Notes: generated by a model not told the origin, from the sequence alone. A stretch of DNA of 64,000 nucleotides from Steinernema hermaphroditum (GCA_030435675.1 CM059621.1:14694001-14758000), one strand, 5' to 3'; shown: positions 49,101 to 60,067, counted from the first letter of the stretch. Translations and numbers: made by a program.

Positions 49101-52100
49101 TGGAAGATGTAATTCACTTGGTCGTTCGGATTCTCATCGCCACTTCCCTCGACCATCTCTAAATTCCCCACTCTAACCTTCTCGAAAGTGGACAGTTTGT
49201 TCACGATGGTTCCTTGATTTCGCACTACTTCCTGGATTTGCTTCTGAAACGGACAGAATTTTCAAAAAACTCGCATGTTCTACCTGAAGACGATCGAGCC
49301 AGAACTCGTTCCACTTGAACGTGTCGTCGAACGACCTCATCTTCTCATCGATGTCCCAAATCCTCTCCTTGAGGTTCTCAACCTCAATGTGTTGAAGAGA
49401 CTCCTCGTCGTCGATGTCAAGCACCATATAACCCTTATTCTGCAACGTGGAGCTCCTCTTTAGGTGAATGAGATCACGGTTGATCTGTTCAGTCAGGTTG
49501 AGAAGATCGTTTATCTGAGTCTGGGTTTGGGAGATTTCTGACTGCATTTTGGGGTCGTTTTGATTTTGGAGCGAACGCACGACGGAGAGCTCAGTGCGGA
49601 GATTGTGGAGCTGTTGCGAGAGGTGGAGGATTCTGTTGGAGTCGGCAGCTTCGCGTTTCGTACGACGTTTCGCGATGGACCTGGCGAAATAAGGAACGTT
49701 TTTCGTTGTTTTAGTTTTATTTTATTATTTTTGAGTCTATCTTGTAGTTGAAAAGGATTACGCCTTATGAAACGAGATGGTAGAACAACGGCATCCCTGT
49801 GGTTTCACGCCTTCCCTGGTGTTTACGCGGGAAACACAAAAGGCAATCACTTCTACTTAAACCTTTAGGAGATAGAATCGTTGACGGTGACATCAACATC
49901 ATATCCAATTTTTGCCTCTCAGCGTCCCGTCAATCAGTGGGGACACCAAAAAGCCGACCGTTCAAAGAATGCCGAATATGTATCGTGTTCCGTGAAGATT
50001 ACATATTTTTGGCCGTGTTCAAATGCTCTCATTGCTTTGTTCTCATTGCTCTCTAAGTTGATTATATTTCTACTGTGGGAGTTTAGTATTTTTGCTGCTG
50101 CTCCTCCGTACTATCCTCCGCGGTCATTAGGTACCCATGATAGAAGTACATATTTTGCATGTTTTCATATATTTAGCCACAAAAAATTTTTGTTTTCAAA
50201 TCCGAGGTACTACTGTCTTTAAGCGGCTGATCATGGTAGGCTAAAGCCTCTGCTCAATGAGCTCTCAAAGACCAATATTTTCAATGGGTACCGACAACGG
50301 CTGTACTGAAAATGAAATTCTGAATTCACATTGGGTTTGAACAAAAATTTATTTTACTGTGATACTGTAATGCTCCAAGCACCCATTATAGAAATACATA
50401 TTTTTGCAGGTCAGAGCTGAAACTCGTAAACTCGTTGCTTGGAGCATTACAGTATCAGATAAAAAATTTTCTTCCGGTTCAAAATTCAAATTTCGAATTC
50501 TACAATCAGTTTCATGACCCTGGAAACCTTGCGTACGCCAATAACTTTATTTGCTGAGTCCCAGTAAGAAAGCGCATTTGAGCATTTCAGAAGACTGTCT
50601 TATTCAGTTACGCTTTCTTTTTATTGCTCTATAGATTGATTGGGTTTCTATTGTTGGATTGTTTTATTTTTGCCCATCAGTCAATTGGACGCACTTTGAA
50701 TACGTGTGATGGTCAGTGGTCGCGTCCAAAGACCTAAGTCGAGGCTGTTTTTTGTATGGTTTTATATATTTTATTGTACAAAATTTTTGTCGACAATGAC
50801 AAATGACCATGTGATATAATGTAGCCATGTTTTAACGTTTTTCTTCGATGGAATGCTGCTTTGAAAAATAAACGGAATCTTGCATGGATACAGAGTCAGC
50901 GCAACCGCTGTTGCTATTTTTGAAAACTGACTGTGTGTTCAATTTACTTTATATTAGCACAGTTATCCACTATGTCAACAAGATCGAATAATATCACTTG
51001 AATGATATCACTAAAAAAACACTTACCCCCTCTCCGTTAAGTCCTTCAATTTCTGCACGTTCAGCTCTTCCAACATTTTGACCAATTCACTATTGTTTTC
51101 CAAATTCCCGGCGTGTCCACCTTCCAGCTTTTTCAGTCTTTTCTCCATGTCTTCTAGTCTTTGAAGAACATCGTCATGGCCATAGATAGCCGACGACAGT
51201 AATATCAGAATAGCTATGTTCAGCCTCATACTACCTGAAACATACGGTATCATCAAACACCGAACACCACACGTGCTCCCGCGGGGCCACTAAAAGCGAC
51301 AATTAGCACGCGCCGAACTCCGACCCTCGGTGGTGATGAATGGGGCGTCGGAGGGCGAGTTCGAGTGTAACGTCGCCGCGTTGCTTATGCAAATTTATGG
51401 GGGTACTCTGTTCGGCAGGTGTTGGGTGCGCCGATAAGAAAAAACGAGAGGTCGTAAAGGAGGTCATAAAAACAAGGAAATGTTTAGACAATGTTGCGAA
51501 TATGGGACTGCTTCCTGCTCGAAGGACCGAAGGTGCTGTTCCGTTTCGCCATAGCGCTTCTGGGCATCCACGAACCTGAGATTCTGGACAAAAGCGACAC
51601 TATTTCGGTCATGAAGGTATTGAAGGCGGCGGTGAAGTTGACCTATGACATCGACGGACTCATCAAGGTGGGTTTCAGAAATCAAAAATGAATGTACAGG
51701 GTCAGATCTAGAGAGAATGATTTTTGACTGCCATAATCAGCTTCACCTGTATGCTGCTTGTGGCTTACTTGAACTTACACAGCATGAATCTTATCCAAAG
51801 TGTTCAAGATCTCTGTTATTTTAAGAGCCATAATCTGATTTTTGCACAGCAAAACAGTTTCAAAACTGGTTTCATAACTTCCTTAAGATTTTTTTGCTGC
51901 GTCAATTGCATTAGATTATTAATCACAATATTTAGTAAATATTCCAATGAGATGACTTCTTGTGATTTGAATCTGTGTTATAACTAGAGTTCAAATTTGA
52001 TTGAACTAGTTTCGTCCCAACGTCAAAAGGTCCAGCACAATCGAGCAATCCTGTGTTATAAGGAACTAAATATAAATAAATTTTTGCAATAGCAGTCAAG

Positions 52101-55100
52101 ATTCACAATTTGTACAAAGTAAAGGTGGTTTTTTTCCAAGGTGACATATACTCAGAAAATCGAAGACTATGACTGCTTGCTTGAATTTGTAGCGTTATGG
52201 TTTCGTTCTCCCTCAGTTCCTTTTGTGAATGGAATATCGGATTCGAGCACTCCTCATCGTTTGCCTTTAGAAATCATATCAGCAAGTTTGGTGATTCATA
52301 TCGTAGATGAGTTCGTAGGCGTAGACGAGGTAAACCATTGATTTTAATCCACATTTTCGTGAAATCTTGTTTCTCTTCTTATGACAACTTTGTTGCTTTG
52401 ACCTCGACTATACCGAGTATTGTGTCGTCTTAGGTGAACGGCGTTGTGTCCAAAGTATCACTTCTGAAATTTCCCTCTTAATATGTTGATCCTAGACATA
52501 CATGCCAATTAAGCGGTTTCATTTCCTTGATCATGCCCTTTACAACCAGAAACCTTATCACTCATCTCATTCAGATGGCTTTCGACGAGCTGAGTCCGTT
52601 CCCCACCAGAGAGCAGCTCCACGCCAAACAACTCAGCTACTTGGAAGTGCTGCACGAGCGACTAAACAAGCGTCAGCAGATTCGCAATCAGCTCAACCTT
52701 ATGAAGGTAATGTTCCACACAGTGCTCGGATTACAAAGGGAAGGCTCTTTCAGTTCCCGAGCTCCTCAGCGCTCCTCTCCAACCATCTCCGCGATTTCCC
52801 CATAGAAAGAATCACCTTCAGCCGCCACTTATCGGGGGTTGGATACGTCCTGGCCGGACATCACAAGAAGGGAAGGCTCGCCATAATCCGCATGACGGCG
52901 GAAAAGGCCTACATGACAGCTCTAAATATCGAGGTTTTTTGAACATCTTCGATAAAACTCCCCTATGCAAGTTCTTGTAGTTCGACTGCCGCGTAGTCTC
53001 GATGGTGATCGTGCAGGCCGACATGGCCTTCGTGTCGCTTCTCTCGGGTTACGTCGTCGCCCTTCACCTCCAGGACAACCAGTGGTGAGTTAAAAGGCGC
53101 CGGCATTACACTTCACTCGCAAATCACTCGACACTTCATTAATCAGCCTATCAGGCGGTGTATTTGTCGCCTCGATGAGGGGCCGTCCATCACAAACACT
53201 CCCTCTGAGACCGTTTACCGACTAATGGCGATGATTTAGTACCACTTTGTGGGAGTTGAAGTTGAACGACGTGGCGCTGAAGTTGGTGCACAGCGAGAAT
53301 CGGGTCTATGCCGCTTTGGCCAATGGAACACTCACTGTTTTGGAGGTAGAAAGGCACATAGAGAGTCAATTCGTGGAAATTTACAGAATGTGTTCGAACA
53401 CACGCCGAGTGCTCTGGATTTGTATCACATTCCCATCGGAGCGGCTCCCATAACGGACGCCATTATTGTGGACGATCATCTGTGGCTGGCTGTGGCGTGC
53501 AAGATTGTGATCCTTCATCGATTGTAAGTTTGCAAGCACAGGCAATAATGCCGTTTTTCTTCCTTAAAGAACCTGTGGGTCACCCACTGGCGCCCCCCTC
53601 GTTTTGTGGGTTTTCAGACGTCTCTACCGGATGTCTTTGATGGTTAACAGAAGAGAATCAACCTAAATCCCACGCAGCACGCCTGCGAAAGCGCCATTTT
53701 CGTTTTTGTCTTAGCTTTCAGTTATTGATGAAAGCTTGATACTTATAGAATTTGAGATAAGCAAAGGAAAGTTTTCTTTATGTCTCAATTCAATCAACAT
53801 AGCATAACATATAATAGTTCTTCGCGTTATCATTGACTCTAGTACGGAGTTCGGAGGCTGCTCGAATCTGCTCCTTGACCTCAGACTCTATCTCCTCCGT
53901 GCTTTTCAACTCCTCCTTTTTCTCCTCTTTCATCTTCCGGCGAAGCTTCTCATTTTCGGCATAGATCTCCTCCCGTCGAATATAGGCCTCTGAACATCTC
54001 ACGCGGCGACGGGTCTTGTCCTTCCGAGTCAGAACGAGCTGGCAACGTTCGACGGGTTTCTTGTAGCCTTCCCGTGAGATCTCGAGGAGCTTCTCTTGCC
54101 TGACCCGCAGTCGCTCTTTCTCGTTTTCCATGTAGATCTGATGCTTTCGAAGATAGGCCCCAGAGAGATCGCGTCGATGGGGGGAGACACCTGTCATGGG
54201 TACAGGCTGTTCATCTGGGATGCTCTTCTTGGGAAAAGGTTCTTGGTCGGCGAATGAGGGACGAACACAGAAGGAGAACTTCATATTTGAATCACTTGAG
54301 ATGTTAGGCTACTTAAAGATTTTCGAAATTAGAGTTCTTATATATGTCCCCTAAAGTAATGCCACATATTGGAGCCACTTTTATCGTCAAGAGTTTTATA
54401 GGGGTCACTGCTTTAACTCTTAGGTTGGTTCAAAAGATTACTATAAAAGGTAAATCGCTCGAAAAGTGATCCTCACGGGGCCCTTGACGAGAAAAGTGAC
54501 TTGAAGCGGACCGTTTTTGGCCATGAAGATGACACAGAAGCATTGTCTTTTGCCCAGTAAGCTTGGAATCTAGTGAACTTTGACGTCATCCATACTTTGA
54601 GTTCACGTGTGCTAAGATCCTGCCTTATGTTGGGCACCTGAGACGGCTTTATGCCCTTTATGTCTCTTCAACATCGTACATTGTCACTTTCAGCACACTC
54701 ACGACCGTCGGCTCCATCTATGTCGCCTCGTCGGCCAACGGCAGCGCAATCCCGATGTTCGACAAGATCCGCAGCTTCTCGCACTCCCATCACGGCGTGT
54801 GGCTCATGACAGCGCACTCTTCCCTCGTACAGCTGTGGAAGGAGGAAGAGTGCGTACTGCTCTACGACATCACCTACGACCACAGCCACCGGAAGCCCAG
54901 TTTCGATGACAGCGACGAGCCGAGTCCCGTCGAGATCAATTCGCTCCTCTATCACGACGACACCGTTTGGGTGGGAACCACCGACGGCTACCTGTTGCTC
55001 TACGCCGTCAGCCCTATCCACGAAGAGGTGCAAAGGAAATGCTCTGATGTGCTCTTCGCCTTGTACAAGTACCCCCCGGGAAGAAGGCTTAGTCCCAGCT

Positions 55101-56516
55101 CGAACTACTCTTCGGAGATCCCCATCCACAAGCAGCCCACCTACTACATTCCCACTCTGAAGGAGACACAACACGAAGAGCACACGAGCGTCAACGAGTA
55201 CCCGGAGTCGGAGCGGAGGACGCGGAAGATCTCTGTCATCATCGACCAGAACACGAAGAAGTACTCGGTGTCCGTGGCGCCCATGAGAAATTCCTCCGAC
55301 GACCATCTGATGCACAAAGCGCAGGAGAAGATGCGTTCAGGCTCTGTGGGCGCCTTGGCTTTCGGCCAGAGACCCACGGAGAATAGCCTTCGAGTGGCGG
55401 CGGCGCGGAGAAGAAGTCTCGCGAAGGGATCCAGTTTGGATTCGAATTCATCGGTGTTCAGTTCTGAGGAACCCTGTCCGATGTCACATGTGCTAGACCG
55501 GAAGTACAAGAAGCAAGCGTCACCTTTGGGATCGACACACTCGATGGAGTCCCACGACGAAATCTTCGAGATCTCTTCTATCGGAGAGAACCCTCCGTCA
55601 CCTAAGAAAACCGCTTTTGGGTTGGTCAGTGACAAGCTGGACGATAAGGATGGACCTCCACCGACGCCGAATCCACAGATTCCTCTCAGAAAGTTATCCT
55701 GCAGAGCTTTCGGTAAGTTCCCATCCATATGCGGCATCGTTATACTCTGAAATTGCGCAGCTCTCTAATTGTCGAATCGTACCCACTTCTTTCGATTTCG
55801 GGGCCTTAATTTGGGTCTCATCAATAGAGCCATGACTTCCCGTAGAAACATCCTCATTCCAGGCACATTCCCCCTAACCGCCGTGCCGGGAGACCGCTCG
55901 TCGCCAGAAAACCGATCAGTGACCAGCCAAGAGTCACCGCTCTACGAAGTACAACCGAAGCTTCGAAGAAAAGATCTCGACTTCGACGAGACCCTCGTCG
56001 TCGCTGTCAAGGAACCAGAGCACGAAGGTAAACACACTACTTTCCCGTTCGTTGTTTACTCTTCGCTAGATGCCGGCGATGACGACGCCTTCAAAGAAGA
56101 CGACGAGGAGAAACCGCCGGAGATCGAATGTGAAGTGTGAGTCAGCCCTCCCTAAAACCCTGGAATTCCATGTCTCTTCTAGGAAATCTTCCTTGAGTCT
56201 CTCGCTCCTTATGAAATTGAAAATCTCCGATAAACCTGTGAAGTGCATAGAAGTGACCAAGTTCAAAGATGAAGACATCATCGTCACGGGGTCCGGCGAC
56301 TACGGCGACGATGAGGCGATTCTCCGATGGATGAAGGAGAGCAAAACTGTTGGGTTACGGTAGAAAGCCCTGAAGATTCATTCGCTCTTTCAGGGTCTGT
56401 GGATCAACGATCCACTTGTGGACAACTCGATCCGATGCAGAGCGAGGACGATGTTCTCGGTGCCGTCGGCGTCTCACAGGGACGACGTCAACGAGAGGAT
56501 CTGTCTCACTCCCTAG
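34124..56516 (+). CDS. tbc-2: TBC1D2/tbc-2-like RabGAP (PH, coiled coil, TBC) fused to a C-terminal propeller
   Basis: About 22 exons over 22 kb: 34124-34193, 36663-37033, 38975-39148, 39206-39285, 39329-39430, 39473-39616, 42018-42155, 42203-42412, 42456-42651, 42696-42857, 43320-43613, 43658-43789, 51488-51667, 52575-52706, 52754-52933, 52981-53084, 53240-53345, 53387-53523, 54693-55712, 55862-56027, 56070-56136, 56183-56349 (or to about 56360) and 56398-56516. All phases agree. Parts in order: PH domain (LEGVLYMKTSGGLNY to DCWLHALRHRKE); coiled coil (LHRLRIVDSRQKQKIHQLTA, VVQNRFLNSEVVRLNERC); DEYGF segment; TBC domain starting LCRAGIPRSLRSTIWRILIH, with the Arg finger in LDLLRTMPN and the Gln finger in GYCQGMN; the TBC1D2-type tail AFDELSPFP. 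The Rab5-family GAP role of TBC1D2/TBC-2 is known. A propeller-like region follows (LWELKLNDVALKLVH, LYAVSP, LWINDPLVDN). Confidence 0.82.
34176..34367 (+). repeat. microduplication of the exon 1 donor region
   Basis: The sequence acatgaagaccagtggaggt with about 30 bp of following intron (34176-34223) recurs at 34320-34367 with a few changes, including a second usable donor (ggaggtgag). It could act as a decoy or alternative 5' splice site. Confidence 0.6.
37088..37610. mobile_element. foldback MITE, family A copy 2, with 3-bp TGA target duplication
   Basis: From CAAGGG at 37088 to CCCTTG at 37610, arms of about 165-175 bp (37088-37254 and 37434-37610) are inverted copies. TGA flanks both ends, the complement of the TCA seen at the copy at 4081. 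The ends share GAGTTAGGAGCT and the CAAGGG terminus with that copy, but the inner arms differ. It lies in intron 2 of the tbc-2-like gene. The loop holds a tRNA-like sequence. Confidence 0.85.
37276..37345 (+). other. tRNA-like (pol III promoter-like) sequence inside the foldback element
   Basis: A box-like TAGCGCAGTGG at 37284-37294 and a perfect B box GGTTCGAATCC at 37327-37337 are spaced 33 bp apart, as in tRNA genes. The acceptor arms do not pair well and the T stem has a mismatch, so this is a tRNA-derived relic or SINE-like head and not a working tRNA. Confidence 0.5.
38038..38300 (-). repeat. dispersed repeat, copy 2 (CPVKCAVYDR element)
   Basis: Minus-strand copy of the element at 31620-31830, encoding VLPIHRCPVKCAVYDRLDIN with the same following residues and the same tail with AATAAA near 38037. 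It sits in intron 2 of the tbc-2-like gene, in antisense orientation. Confidence 0.6.
38612..38698. repeat. perfect 37-bp inverted repeat with 13-nt loop
   Basis: Arm 38612-38648 (starting cctggaaaatcaacaataag) is the exact reverse complement of 38662-38698. The loop is acggaccatcaga. In RNA it would form a long perfect hairpin. It lies in intron 2 of the tbc-2-like gene. Confidence 0.9.
39640..39850. repeat. dispersed intronic repeat B, copy 1
   Basis: Shares about 150 bp with 44320-44475: blocks around aaaggt.aatt.tg.tatac, gtagtgaaa.atttttg, tgtgttttaggt.agyataa and catcaacayattt.attaa. Both copies lie in introns of the tbc-2-like gene in the same orientation. Confidence 0.55.
40380..41340. 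repeat. decayed tandem repeat array in tbc-2-like intron 6
   Basis: Units beginning ctagtaatattccaccccgc at about 40625 and 40952 share roughly 350 bp, including gggactctca, cgtccgtcggttgg, cagattaatttttg and tttttgagctca. A third partial copy (tggtaactgcctaac.taaggtcg and following) precedes them near 40400. Non-coding. Confidence 0.65.
44320..44475. repeat. dispersed intronic repeat B, copy 2
   Basis: Second copy of the repeat at 39640-39850, inside the 7.7 kb intron. Confidence 0.5.
45379..51229 (-). CDS. secreted coiled-coil protein with partial fibrinogen-like domain, nested in tbc-2-like intron
   Basis: Start ATG at 51229, 5 bp after TTTCAG (spliced-leader type). Signal peptide MRLNIAILILLSSAIYG (exon 51027-51229). 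Heptad-rich exons follow at 49284-49680 (LAYER includes RILHLSQQLHNLRTELSVV), about 49185-49243, about 47810-48190 (DELSEQLQRRQSFVSSNISE) and 46205-46330. From about 46150 down to 45379 a fibrinogen-related (FReD) domain appears: GGWTVIQERLGDNGTSFNR, EEYGKGFGN, FWIGNEPIHHIT, YRLSIGG and the end CGRYYLSG. The next expected exon with the WW and final Cys segment was not found, so the FReD lacks its C-terminal ligand-binding half here. All exons are within intron 43790-51487 of the plus-strand RabGAP gene. FReD proteins are secreted recognition molecules; the exact exon set is approximate. Confidence 0.68.
48437..48606. repeat. minisatellite, three units of about 55 bp
   Basis: The word ctgaaaataagc.taagc and the following ggcatgggctcaaa recur three times. 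Directly afterwards, aatttgtatgtgtttcat.g recurs at 48612, 48740 and 48968. It lies between exons of the nested fibrinogen-like gene. Confidence 0.75.
50361..50456. repeat. inverted repeat with perfect 21-bp core
   Basis: gatactgtaatgctccaagca (first 20 shown from 50361) is matched by its reverse complement ending at 50456, loop about 54 bp. Outer arms with mismatches extend to roughly 50310 and 50505. Possibly another small foldback element. Confidence 0.75.
53790..54284 (-). CDS. 164-residue charged coiled-coil protein, nested in an intron
   Basis: Single open exon on the minus strand inside intron 53524-54692 of the tbc-2-like gene. It starts MKFSFCVRPSFADQEPFPKK. Two paralogous blocks occur: GAYLRKHQIYMENEKERLR and EAYIRREEIYAENEKLRRK, about 60 residues apart, each followed by a Lys/Glu helix. 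There is no signal peptide and no recognised family. Intronless genes within introns are often retrocopies or young genes. The codon pattern looks coding and the internal repeat supports a real protein, but expression is unproven. Confidence 0.55.
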   Translation of the reverse strand: MKFSFCVRPSFADQEPFPKKSIPDEQPVPMTGVSPHRRDLSGAYLRKHQIYMENEKERLRVRQEKLLEISREGYKKPVERCQLVLTRKDKTRRRVRCSEAYIRREEIYAENEKLRRKMKEEKKEELKSTEEIESEVKEQIRAASELRTRVNDNAKNYYMLCYVD

Positions 56517-56633
56517 AATGCCCCAATCATATTTATTTGTAAATATTTCACCACTATTTATTTTGATGGAATGTGCTAGTAAACAAATAAAGAAACGTAA
56601 GGACAGAAAACGATAAAAATACAAAGACACAAA

Positions 56634-57170
56634 AATGTTGGGTTTTTCAATAAGTTCCGTGCTTTTGTCAATTGAAACACGAATTTTATAAAAAAAATGG
56701 CGGTTAATCAACAATATATTCACCCTTGTTGTCCAATACTTGCTTTCACCGGTCGGCCAGTTAATCGGCTATTAAATAAACAAAAATCAGTAGTCGAAGA
56801 AGCCATTAAGTCAAGTTCTCCGTTGTTTTCGAATGGAACATCCGTCAAATGAACTGACAGCGAGCGGAACAGTCGATGGTGCGTTTTTTCTAAGTCTGAA
56901 GTTAAGAATGAATGTTGATGTGATGTTGATGAATCTCTCACCTCAGCTGTTTTGTTCGACCGTTTTGTTCGTGTCCATTTCACTCTCTGCATATTTCCAG
57001 ACCTGTGGTCTGTCAAGAAGAGATCCTGGCCAAGCATCCTTATCCGGTGGGCCGACAACACTTCCCGGACCAAGATTGGGCCCGCCCACGGATCCAAAAC
57101 AACGATAGCCTTCTGCGAGGACTGTGATAAGATGATGCGTTTTCCTGCATGAAAATGCTGTTTTTAATTT
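56634..57170 (-). mobile_element. mariner transposon relic (transposase C-terminus and one end)
   Basis: The minus strand encodes SDLEKTHHRLFRSLSVHLTD and following residues, matching the mariner transposase C-terminal block (D..P.DYHLFRSLS.HL). Several frameshifts interrupt it. Near 56640-56665 the sequence gggttttt-caataagttccgtgc is typical of a mariner terminal inverted repeat. The N-terminal half and the other end were not identified. It lies just after the 3' end of the tbc-2-like gene. Confidence 0.65.
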
Positions 57171-57179
57171 CATAGGACT

Positions 57180-59260
57180 TTCTTCTCACCCTGAATAGTT
57201 CTCTCACCTTGAAACTGTCCCAAGTGAGAGTCGCAGATCGGGCCCTTCATATACATGTATCTGGAGATTTCAAATGGAATTTTTGATAGGTGAAAGGAAC
57301 ATGATGAAGATCACGCCAGCTATGTGTACGTAACTCTACAGCTCAAGCTCTACCACCGTACATGCCCTCAACCCTAACAAGGGAGCCTTGCGAACGAACA
57401 AGCGCCAAAAATACATCTCGCCACACGTTTGTGTTCAATGTATTTTTCGGCGACAATCAACTTTATAGTGTATCACAGCACACACCTACTTCATTTAATA
57501 ATTTGTCCGTATCATCCGATTGAATAAAGTCAACTACGTGCTATAGTTGTTTCCTAAGGAGTGACTGTCTGCCTCGATCAAAAATCTGTCCTCCTTATCT
57601 CTATGCCACCCGACTACCGAGCTTCCGCTTGCTTCCTGATAATCGAATATGCGAGCAATCTAAAGTTTACTACAGACTGAGAATAGATTTTTATGATGGT
57701 TGATCGCTGACCATTGGTGAGTATCGCCGAGCGGAACCAAAATTTTGATCCACTTTACGACTGTGACCATATTGATATGAACAGACAGACAAAAAGGAAC
57801 GGAATTGTTGTTTAGTTGCATCGGTGGATAATTCCAAAGTTCATTTAAGGGCTCAGCATAAGCGGTATGTGAATGTGTGACGATTCATAGTCCATACAGT
57901 TTGCGCAAAAATAATAAATAATGAAAAGTAATCAAGATGTACAGCTCCTTTTGCTTGACCCGCAAAGAGATTTGATAGAAATATTGCTATTTTTCTTGCA
58001 GACGATTACTGGATTTATTTTAAAGAGAAATGATATCTAATCGAAAAATAGCTAATCGAAAATGGTAAATGCTGAAACCAGCAAAAATAGTCCGCCGATC
58101 TGAAAGAGTCTCATAGAGGAAGTTCCAAAAAATTATTAAATTTAGATAAAAGATGAAACCAAAGATGTCTAAGATCATCTAAACGCTTTTGTATTCGGAC
58201 ATCCGTTTTGAGCATAGATACTGTACAGTTCAAAGAATTCTCATGCTGCCAACAAAAATACTTTGTTTTTCTGACCTACCACATACAGGGTTGCCCAAAA
58301 CAAGGCATTTAGACGGAAGGTAAATTCGTTAAATCTCTTACTTTTTTTTGATGAATGTTTGAGATTTTAGACATATTCTCAGATGAAGAAGTCAGACGGA
58401 TCGTGACGAATATGAGACCACAGAAGCAAAAATGTGTTAATGACGCGCGAAGGCATATGCAAACTGATGCAAACTAGTCCTCCAGGTTGCAAATTTCTCT
58501 TCGCGCATGTTGCTTGTCAGCTGTGCGGGTTTGTGCAATCGCCGTTGGCTTCTCTTCCACTCTAAAGCTCATAACCCCAACCAAACCTACTCTAACAAAA
58601 ATATTCAGAGAGAAGCAATGTAATGTCATTTCCGAGAGCATCCTAAGGCGAGACCGGTCGTAGAGAACCTTATGATACAAAATCTGGTGTTCTAGTTTGT
58701 TGTATACTGTAGTTAGTCATTTGTATGGTCGACTTCTGTGCATGTAAGCACACCAACAATAGCCTAGTACAGAAATAGGAAAAAAGGCAAAGAGTTCTCG
58801 ATCAAAACGATCATCAATTTGCAATTTTTAAATAGTGGTCGATCACATGTCCTCACAAAAAAATTAACACTGTACGTTCCTTTTCGAACTATATAATTTT
58901 CCAAAGTTTAGCTATCCAAAGAAGTCCAAAAATATCTAACGGCCCTTGTATTTTGATCTCGTCGTTCGAACTTAGGAACTTCTACCTCTTAAGTCCACAA
59001 ATGCAATCAAAATCTTTCCTTATCTAAACCCAGTCCACACACTTCGCTCCCTTAGTCACCTCTGTCATCGAATTCCTCCGCTCCTCAGCAACGCTACACT
59101 TCGGCACGTTGATTCACGTCGCCAACTGCGTCGTGAGACCGGAAAAGACCACAGCTGATAGCGTGCATCATGGGGTGCGTCGCCGTCGCTGCAAGCGAGG
59201 CTGTGTGGGTGCCGAACTGATTAAATATTTGGTTTCCGTTTTTGGCGTCCAACGCCCGAG
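57180..59260. other. intergenic region, nothing recognised
   Basis: About 2 kb of AT-rich sequence with only short open frames. The last 300 bp are GC-richer and probably promoter of the following gene. Confidence 0.5.
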
Positions 59261-59267
59261 GAGGAGC

Positions 59268-59275
59268 CTGATAAG
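59268..59275 (+). promoter_or_regulatory. GATA-type site (CTGATAAG)
   Basis: Matches the extended TGATAA site used by intestinal GATA factors (ELT-2) in nematodes. It lies 132 bp upstream of the start codon of the His-rich peptide gene. Single-site evidence only. Confidence 0.4.
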
Positions 59276-59406
59276 CGTGTGAGTCACGCGAGGAGCAAAC
59301 ACTCGCCGGGTTGTACTTAAGGCAGACGTGGTGGGCACCGAAATCATTCCCTTCCCACTCCTCTCTTCTAGATATTCAAGTTTCGCCTCTTTCAGAAACC
59401 GACGCC

Positions 59407-59635
59407 ATGGACCACCACCACGAAGAGCACCACGAGCACCACCACGAGGGCCATCATGAGCACCACGAAGGTCACTGCGACGAGCACCACCACGAGAAGC
59501 ACCACCACGACGAGAAGCACTGTAAGTGACCTTTGACTAAGTCTTGGATGATGAGTTGGCGCTTCAGGCCATGACGAGAAGCACCATCATGGAGAGCACC
59601 ACGAGCATCACCATGGCGAGCACCACCACCACTAA
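59407..59635 (+). CDS. histidine-rich 60-residue peptide (33 His)
   Basis: Exons 59407-59521 and 59568-59635 join in phase around a 46-bp intron with good borders. The product is 60 residues with 33 His, 13 Glu, 4 Asp, two Cys and a few Gly and Lys. It is built of short HHE, HHHE and EKHHH units and ends GEHHHH. No signal peptide is seen, so it is probably cytosolic. The ATG follows a TTTCAG spliced-leader acceptor (59395) by 11 bp. Composition predicts binding of zinc, copper or nickel; with the GATA site upstream, a gut metal buffer is an attractive guess. No family was recognised beyond low-complexity His-rich proteins. Confidence 0.75.
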
Positions 59636-60067
59636 GAACTGGACCGACTGCCGTAGCCACATCGAACTCTATCTAAATTCTCTTTAACTTTGTATGTAAT
59701 GTGTAAAAGTACTTTTTAAAGTAAAAAGAGTTTAGTATGGACATGTTAGAAAACAGGGACCTTATAGGAAGTGAGCAAGACTACAGAATAAAACGTTGTA
59801 AACCTCACTCTAAGTGGCACCCTCAAGCTTTGATCCGATTACATCTCGTCTCCTATCGCCTTCTATGGGACAAGACGGTATTTTCGACCACGCATGGTTC
59901 GAAGCTCTTCGGGAAATTGATCTGAAATCAGTTGGTACATAAATCGAGAGGTGAATCGAATTCGAGAGCAATGAACCGGGTTTTCCACTGCAAAAATTAT
60001 CGTTCGTTAAGAGGGAGCTGTTGATATAAGGTCAGTTTTTCCGTTAGCTCCATAACGGTCGTGCACA

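Noticed and set aside
43790..51487. Assembly error splitting the TBC domain
   Set aside because: Both exons have good splice sites, matching phase (0/0) and continuous homology to TBC1D2, so a true long intron is simpler. Still worth RNA confirmation.
54668..55737. Long minus-strand open frames (215 and 197 codons) over the big propeller exon
   Set aside because: They are antisense shadows of a GC-rich coding exon; the plus strand gives sensible protein and clean splice borders.
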